DNA from: Isoetes taiwanensis | Taxonomy: Eukaryota > Streptophyta > Lycopodiopsida > Isoetales > Isoetaceae | Direction: 5' to 3' | Assembly (NCBI GenBank): GCA_021234155.1 | Contig: JAJEKV010000034.1 | Span: 9,313,614-9,377,613 of the forward strand | DNA: 64,000 nt | Shown: positions 57,433 to 64,000 of the stretch, piece by piece | Numbering within the stretch: position 1 is the stretch's first letter | Layout: the number at the start of each line of letters is the position of its first letter | Made by a program: the position numbers and the translations under genes | The notes under the pieces: generated by a model | The model's input: only the letters and a program-made list of their open reading frames with translations | What the model was told of the DNA's origin: nothing | The model's database searches: none

Positions 57433-58811
57433 GTTTGTTTCCTTTTTAAGTTAAAACAAATCATTCCTCTACCTCCCCATGTTCTACTTGGATTTTCCAA
57501 GCTCTGATGGTAGACATGTGTGGTGAATTCAGTTCCAACCTTGCTGCTGCATAAGAGTTCACTTTGCCATAGAAATGACGGGGAGGGAAGGTTAAATTTC
57601 AGCAAGAAGAGAATCAAAGTGGCAGGATTAGAAAGTAAAAGAAGATGCCTTCCAAATGTAGGCTCTGAAACATGACAATTGATAGTGATGCACTCTCTCA
57701 AGTCTGGCAGTGCAGTTGATTTTTTCTCTCCAGTTTAATCTAAACTGTAAGGGACCATACTCAACAAGTGACCACTTATATTATATTGGCATTGCTTGTT
57801 CTAACAAAAAACAAAGATGGTATTTTCATGGCACGAAGGGATAGCTATAGCTTTCATTGCTAATGGTAAGGTTTGGAATCACTTTTGAATCAGTGCAAGC
57901 AAGCAATACTGGGTGAGTAAGTATTTGTGGGCAATCCTTTAATAACATCCCAATACATATATTACAGTAATAAAGGTGAAGATAGAAACAATCAAAATAG
58001 GGACATCCTGTCTAAAAAGGACTCTGCTTCTATCACTGCAGGAAAATCCCAACAAGTCCCTTGTTAGAAGCTATGCATGTCATTGAAGATATGACCAGAT
58101 GAAGACCAGATAAAAACTGTTGAAGAAAACAAGGATTGTTCAAAAAATGGGAGGAAAAGTTGTCTAAGCGTTATCAAGCAAAAGGGCAAAATCTGAAAAG
58201 GTTAGCTTCGCATGTGCTGTTGCTAGCTTGGCATGTAAAAATTGTTACCAAGCTGTTCCTATGAATAAAAGTAAGATGGCATTTTGCTTGTTAAATGTGA
58301 ACATAACAAAAAGCCTCGCAGCTCATGTGTTAACATAACGGAACCGCCATGTGTGAATTGCAATTATGTTATGTTAATTGTTAATGTAACGGAATGTGTA
58401 CAATTAAGTGCGAAAGCATTTTTAACAGTTTGTGTTATATTAAACATTAACATAACGGTAATGTGTGCAAGAACCATTAAATTATCATTATCTTAACATA
58501 ATTGAAGTGGGTAAATTTTCTATATTTTAATGTAATATAGTTGTGGGTGTGTAAGTACCCTTAGAGCCAGTTTTATGCTGGAAGTTTATGCCAGTTTTGT
58601 GCCAGAAGTTTTGGAATCGAAGCCCTAATATCTGCCTGACGAAATTTCCAACATGGCAGCCTGTTACTGGAAGCGATTATTCCTGGGCTTTGGAATCCTC
58701 CGACCAAGCTTCTGAATTGTGCTTCCTGGGCGTCTGTGGTGTGATGGAACATATCATGCAAATAACACCGTTCATTGAAACATAGTTTTGTCAACCAACG
58801 GATCACAACTG
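57433..58811. other. Intergenic; upstream region of ZMYND10
   Basis: No gene supported. The phrase AACATAACGG recurs three times between about 58330 and 58460. The last few hundred bases should hold the ZMYND10 promoter. Confidence 0.4.
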
Positions 58812-61800
58812 ATGCAAGCGATGGAGCTTCTTACTCCGGCCTCCAGACCTGCATTTCTTAAGCCTGATGACGGAGTTAGTTTCATCACGCTAATTTCATT
58901 TTCTTCCAATTCCGCTCCATGATGCAATTCTCCTTATTTCTCATTTTAGGTCCTCCTTTCAAGCTACGAGGCGGAAAAAATAGTCGAAGAGCTGAAATGT
59001 CTAGGAGTTGACAAGGTACAGCATCTAGATTCTAGACAAGGAGCTGACTTTAGGCCAGTGCTAATTTTCAAGGATGATCGTGAATCACGCTTATCTTTCT
59101 AATTTGCATAGACGAGAATTCGTCTGGAAGACTAATGCTGTCCCTTTTCTTGCCTGATGTGTGCCGTAAGCATAAATGATGTTCTTTTGGTATATTTGCT
59201 TTTATAAAACAATTGTATATATAGGTGGGGAGCCCTGGGTGGCTAAAACAACGGGAATATCTCGAGAAACTGAACCTGCAGGTACTTGTTCTTGTTGACA
59301 AACACTAAAATTATAAAAAAGGGCTCTGGGTGTTATTGATTCTTATATTGCAGGCACATTACAACACGCTGTCTTATTCTGATGAGTTTGTTATGGCGGT
59401 GAGTAACTACAGCATATATAACCAAAACTTAAAAAATTTCTTAAACTATCTTAGGTTTTTTCTGTTTAAGAATGCAGGCTTTAATATCATTTGGCAAGAT
59501 GGGCATTCTTGTGCACGAGCTTATCATTATTGAGGTTGTTGGTCTAAATTCTAGCCAAATGTAATTTGTATTAAGTAAAGATAAAAACATTGAGTGTAAT
59601 TCGAATTAAGGAAAAGATGAAATCTTTAATTATGAAGCACAAATAAGCTAAAAGCTGGTGTTATAAGTTGGTCAAACATATGTTGCTGCACTTTTATTCA
59701 GATTTGGAAAGATAAAGTCCTTCCCTACATTTTGAAAAGAGTCTCTACAATGGGTTCAACCATAACATTGAATATCACGCTTTATCAAGAATCTTCAATA
59801 ATCAACTTGCTTGAGGTACCTAAGTCGATCTTATTGGTTCCTGAACATAATTAAATTGAATTGTACAGCTAAGATGGCAAAATGGAAATGGTCTTTTACA
59901 GCTCTTTGCTGAGGAAATGCTAATGATCACAAGGTCATAATTTTCACAATGTGGATGCATGCTGTAGGTCATCTTCTGGGGATGTGAATAACTACATGCT
60001 TGTGGATTGTGATTCCCTTCCTTAGATGCATTCATCCTGGCTTATATTGCTATCAGCTGCATTAATAGTGTAGGCAATTCCATCATTTTTCTTTGTGCCA
60101 CATGCAAATTATTCAGTTGTTAGTTCCTTACAATAGAACATATTTAAAAGCACTATGACCAGAAATACCTAGCTCAGTTTGTCCATGAACCTTCTTTAGA
60201 AAGAACAAACTTGAAGATAAAGAGATAATAAGGTCCAAAGGCAAGCAGAGATAACATTTATAACATCGTTTCACATGTTTTATTTTGCATGAAGTCTTGT
60301 GTAAGAGTACATTCCATAAAGATGTAGACAATGGATTATATTTTCTATACTGACTCGCAGGTTATTTTGTATCATCGCGAGGCATGTGATGCCCTAGGTG
60401 AAGATGCACTACTGGAGGTCGGCTTCCTGTACTAGTATATTAGATCTGTTCTATTATATTAGAAATACACGTAATTTAAAATTTAAATTGTTCTTCTTTT
60501 GAAATGGTTCTACTTATCAGTCTGCCAGAAATAATGGTTGAGCTGTGGGATCCTCAAGCTCTTTAACAGTAGTAACTTGTGTAAAATAGCAGATAAATTG
60601 CACTTCTACATGCAGTTTGTGTATCATAGTAACGTGGCTGCATCCTGCTCGAGTTCTGACTATCTTAATTACGAGAACAGATTACCATGAACTTCTTTGA
60701 AGATAAAAAACGATAACATAATTAGCTCTCTCTCGCTACAATTGTGTTTTTCGACAAGCACCAAAAGTCCTAACATAGAGCATCAAGAGTAACTTGGCTA
60801 GTGTATGAGCAATGATTATTTAAATTTTTTGCAACATTTTAATATACAAATCACCTGATGTGCGTAGAGTCACAAACTGGGTCATATTGTTCTCTCTGTT
60901 ATATGCTTATAGATTTCTTATATTGCCACTTTTAACTATGAATGTTGCATTTGTTTTCATTAATTATGTATAGTATTTTTAACTCTTTGAAGGTTGTTGA
61001 CTATTGTTACCGAAAACTTGTCTACCTCAATATAGGAGCACGAGAAGATGCTGCTTATAAAGGTAAGTTCATAACATACACACGTAACCCATTTGAAACA
61101 TGATCATCATTATTATCTCTGCAATGCAAATTGATAGAAAGAGTTTTGCGTTCTGTATGATGATTTGTAATTACTACTAAAATATAGTTGAACCCTAGAC
61201 AAGGTTTCTACTGTCATCTTTGATACATCCAGATTGGATGCCCGGAATACTGCAAACTTACAGTGTTGCCCGCCTGATGTATTTGCTCACGAGGAGTGTT
61301 GTAATACAGGCTTTTCTACATTAAGTTTCTAAAACACTTCCATTAGATATGCAGATATGTCTTTACATTATAGGGTACTCAGCTGGGTCCATTTACAACT
61401 CTCCAAATGGGTATTTATTTTATTAGGGCGCAACCCCATTAGCAGGATTTGGGGGCTTCGCTGTGCCTCATGGCAAACCCAGCCATAGAACTCGTCATTT
61501 CCATTAGCTTCTAACGGCGGACTTTTGCTGACGAGACCAGCTCGGCCCTAAATTTTTCAGATGCTAGAGGAGACAATCTGAAAAGCTTAAGACAAACTGG
61601 TTTTGTCTTGTAGACGTAGGAAGCTTTGTCTTCTAGCAAATCTATCTTTGTCCTCTAGCAAAGCCAGGAGGTAGGAAATTAGGCCGCAATGGAAATGGTT
61701 CTCCTTCAATTTGTTGCTCAGACTCCGCCCTTGTTCCTTGTTTTGATTGGATCTTTCCTCTCATATCTTGACCCACCAATGGAGCTCATATATTTCTTAA

Positions 61801-62019
61801 ACATAACGATTATGATTTAATGGCAACAAAAAAAGAAAGTAAAAAAGAAAGCTCAATCTGAAAGAATCCAGACTGCCCTTCTGATCTTGCCAAAAGCAAC
61901 AAACTACTGACATTATTCTCAGTTGCCATTGTTAAATCGTCTTACAATGGGCTTGTTTAACAGAGAGAAAGGCACAGGAGTTGTTGTCAATGAATCCAGA
62001 AGATGAGATGACTGAAAAG
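58812..62019 (+). CDS. ZMYND10: ZMYND10, dynein-arm assembly factor (5' part)
   Basis: A cytoplasmic co-chaperone needed to pre-assemble axonemal dynein arms for motile flagella. I place exons 58812-58874, 58950-59015, 59225-59281, 59354-59398, 59478-59534, 59702-59815, 60361-60417, 60993-61062 and 61964-62019, all GT-AG and phase-consistent (195 codons). Matches to animal ZMYND10 run in order: EAEKIVEELK, GSPGWLKQREYLEKLNLQA, FGKMGILVHELIIIE, IWKDKVLPYIL, YQESSIINLLE, LYHREACDALGEDALLEVVDYCYRKL and RKAQELLS. The family is about 440 residues, so the window covers a little under half; the C-terminal MYND zinc finger lies beyond 64000. ATG 58821 is in frame and could also start it. Introns are 72-930 bases. 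No damage is seen in the exons. Confidence 0.87.
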
Positions 62020-63440
62020 GTTTTTAACTGTCTGCTTTGACTTTGTATGATTCAATTATTTCAGAATAACTAAGTTGTTATATATATTGTTCTGCTATAT
62101 TGTATAATATCTTCTTGTTGACATATCTGATAACTTACTTACACATAAGAGGTCATGATGAATGATAGAGACCTGACCCTGGTGAGATATCAATACCATC
62201 ACAAAATCTTTTGCAGTTAATCTATTACGATAAAATATCATGATAAAGCCTGTTGAGACTGTTACATTTTTAAGGGCCAGTAAATATTTTGCTTAAGCCT
62301 ACATTGTGGCTGGACTTTAAGATCACACCAAGGGCATCGTTAATCTCATTTCATGGAACTACTAAAATGAAACTGTGACAGCCTAGATTTTTCATAACTC
62401 TATAGCTTTGCTATAGTAACATCTCAATGTGGTCATATAACGATGTGGACGGTTTAACATTCCACACGAGCTCTTCGTGCGCTTAGGCATAACATATGGG
62501 GCCAACCTGAGTTGCTTGTCAGTAAAACGTTATTTGGATATAAAGTGAAGATGAGCCTTAAGTGGCTAACATAGATGAATGGCAACTCAATTTGATAAAC
62601 ATAAGCAATTTTCATGTTATTTTATTTTGACATATCTGACTTTTTAAGATCGTAACCAGTGTCATCGTATGTACAGGCAGGAGAAGTCACTTTTGCATGT
62701 GCAATTTGTGCATTATCAGTCCTAAGGTAATATGAATTCATTAAGGAAACCAATAGTTTGTTTGTGACCTTCATTAATTTGCAATAAGTGGTCCCCAATA
62801 CACCCATCATCTGCGGTCTCTGTATGAAGTTAGAGAAATTTGTCACTTCAAATTGAGGTGTCCAATCCTGTACCTAGCAAGTATGACTGGACTGGCTGTT
62901 GAATCTGATAAAATCCGTGATCTTGATGAAGAATCTGAAGAAAGATACAGGAGACAAGCGCAGTCTAACCAATGCTATAGAGTGAATTAACTCCAATGAG
63001 GTGTGGCTTCTATAATCATGCCATCTCAGCAAGATGACTCAGCATGCACAGTTATCAACGCATATGGAGTATGCTAATACTTTAACATCCCCCCGAATGC
63101 TTGAACAAAAGATCTCAAATTATCATACACATGTGAATTTGTGACATTGTCGGCATTTAGAGACTGCAAATAAGATATGTTTATTTGCGTGCAAGCAATT
63201 GTAGAAACTCCTAGGAACTTGCTGATACAATGGATTCTGTAACAAACTGTTCCTTGTCATTAGCAGCATGCACTGATGGATAACTTGAAAAATCAAATAC
63301 TTCAACCTACAAAAAGTGATCATACATCAATGAGGACGACTCAAAATTTTTAACACAAGTATCTCCACCACATTGGGAAGGGTACTCCAAACTCAAGTAT
63401 AGTCTGCTAAGTGTAGGAAAATTTGTACCTCTGAAGATAA
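62020..63440. other. ZMYND10: Presumed ZMYND10 intron 9
   Basis: No further ZMYND10 exon recognised. The intron would be at least 1.4 kb and include the LINE fragment that follows. Confidence 0.45.
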
Positions 63441-63465
63441 ACCAGCAACTTTGAGATGATCATCA

Positions 63466-64000
63466 GTGAAAGCTAGCAAATTGAACACGGGAAAAGCAAA
63501 AGATTGTGAGGATCTGCAGGCTGAATTTCTGATCCATGGAATGGATACCCTTGCGCCTATTGTGGCAGATTTGTTCAATGAGATAATATGCTCAAGCTTT
63601 CCAAAAGCATGGACCATTAATATCATCAAGCCAATTTTTAAGGCTGGAGACCCAATGAATCCAAACAATTACTGCCTTATAATGATTGGACATGTCATGG
63701 CAAGATTATATGGATGTGCATTGGACTTGATTATCAGTGAACACGCGGAGATAAATCTCCTTAGAGCAAAGGGTCAGGCCGGTTTCAGGAGAAATTTCTC
63801 AACAATAGATCATATCTTTACCTTGCTGTCTATCATTGAGGAAGCTAAAGCAAAGAAAACAAAAGTTTATTGCTGCTTTGTGGGTTTCCGCAAAGCCTTT
63901 TGATACGTCCTCAGGAATCGCCTATTTCATAGACTTACTGAACTGGGATTGTCGCATCAAGTCATATGGGCCGTTTTGATGCTCTATGAAAATGTTTTGG
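63466..64000 (+). pseudogene. LINE reverse transcriptase fragment
   Basis: Non-LTR RT blocks in order: KASKLNTGKAKDCEDLQAEFL, LFNEIICSSFPKAWTINIIKPIFKAGD, NNYCLIMIGHVMARLY, KGQAGFRRNFSTIDHIFTLLS and VYCCFVGFRKAF. The block that should read FVDF.KAFD has Gly for the catalytic Asp and is followed by an in-frame TGA at 63901-63903. After the stop the same frame goes on (YVLRNRLFHRL, GLSHQVIWAV) to the window end. Dead copy. Confidence 0.9.

Noticed and set aside
58573-58806. Frames on both strands just before ZMYND10
   Set aside because: No similarity to the ZMYND10 N-terminus, and the start at 58812 matches the expected length of the family.

Overview
The window reads as nuclear DNA of a land plant that makes swimming sperm, most likely a fern. 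It is intron-rich and AT-rich and full of decayed Ty1-copia, Ty3-gypsy and LINE sequence. It carries the first nine exons of ZMYND10, a dynein-arm assembly factor that flowering plants lack along with their flagella. A bryophyte, lycophyte, cycad or Ginkgo cannot be excluded from sequence alone.

Layout. 1-3.5 kb: broken Ty1-copia element, with a tRNA-Ala-like sequence next to it. 3.5-14.3 kb: no convincing gene, but many local repeats, including nested inverted repeats, tandem duplications and a 72-nt-arm hairpin. 14.36-23.54 kb (+): a 21-exon gene for an inositol polyphosphate 5-phosphatase with a C2 domain on each side of the catalytic domain; a 300-bp retroposon with a 14-bp target duplication sits in its fifth intron. 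24.8-25.2 kb: an unexplained GC-rich island.

26.10-52.42 kb: a nest that I interpret as one large, dead DNA transposon. Its candidate ends are 23-bp inverted repeats (22/23 match). Without later insertions it would be about 9.6 kb. It appears to hold two convergent genes: a DDE-transposase-like gene running right from the left end, and a leftward gene containing a HAD phosphatase domain and a Ulp1-type SUMO peptidase domain. Inverted copies of a TGG/CCA minisatellite lie inside each end. Two gypsy elements are inserted in it: a chromodomain element (29.40-35.27 kb, target duplication ATTGC) inside the transposase gene, and a 10.8-kb element (39.12-49.95 kb, imperfect 5-bp duplication) with an extra coiled-coil ORF after the integrase.

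52.4-58.8 kb: intergenic DNA with gene fragments: a LINE 3' end, an exon piece of the m6A methyltransferase MTA, a truncated tRNA-like sequence and a MAPKKK pseudogene whose catalytic residues are lost. 58.81-62.02 kb (+): ZMYND10, 5' part. 63.47 kb to the end: a LINE reverse transcriptase with an in-frame stop, probably in the next ZMYND10 intron.

Only the 5-phosphatase and ZMYND10 look like intact host genes. Family calls are by eye from translated motifs, without database searches. Exon limits were chosen by GT-AG sites and reading phase.
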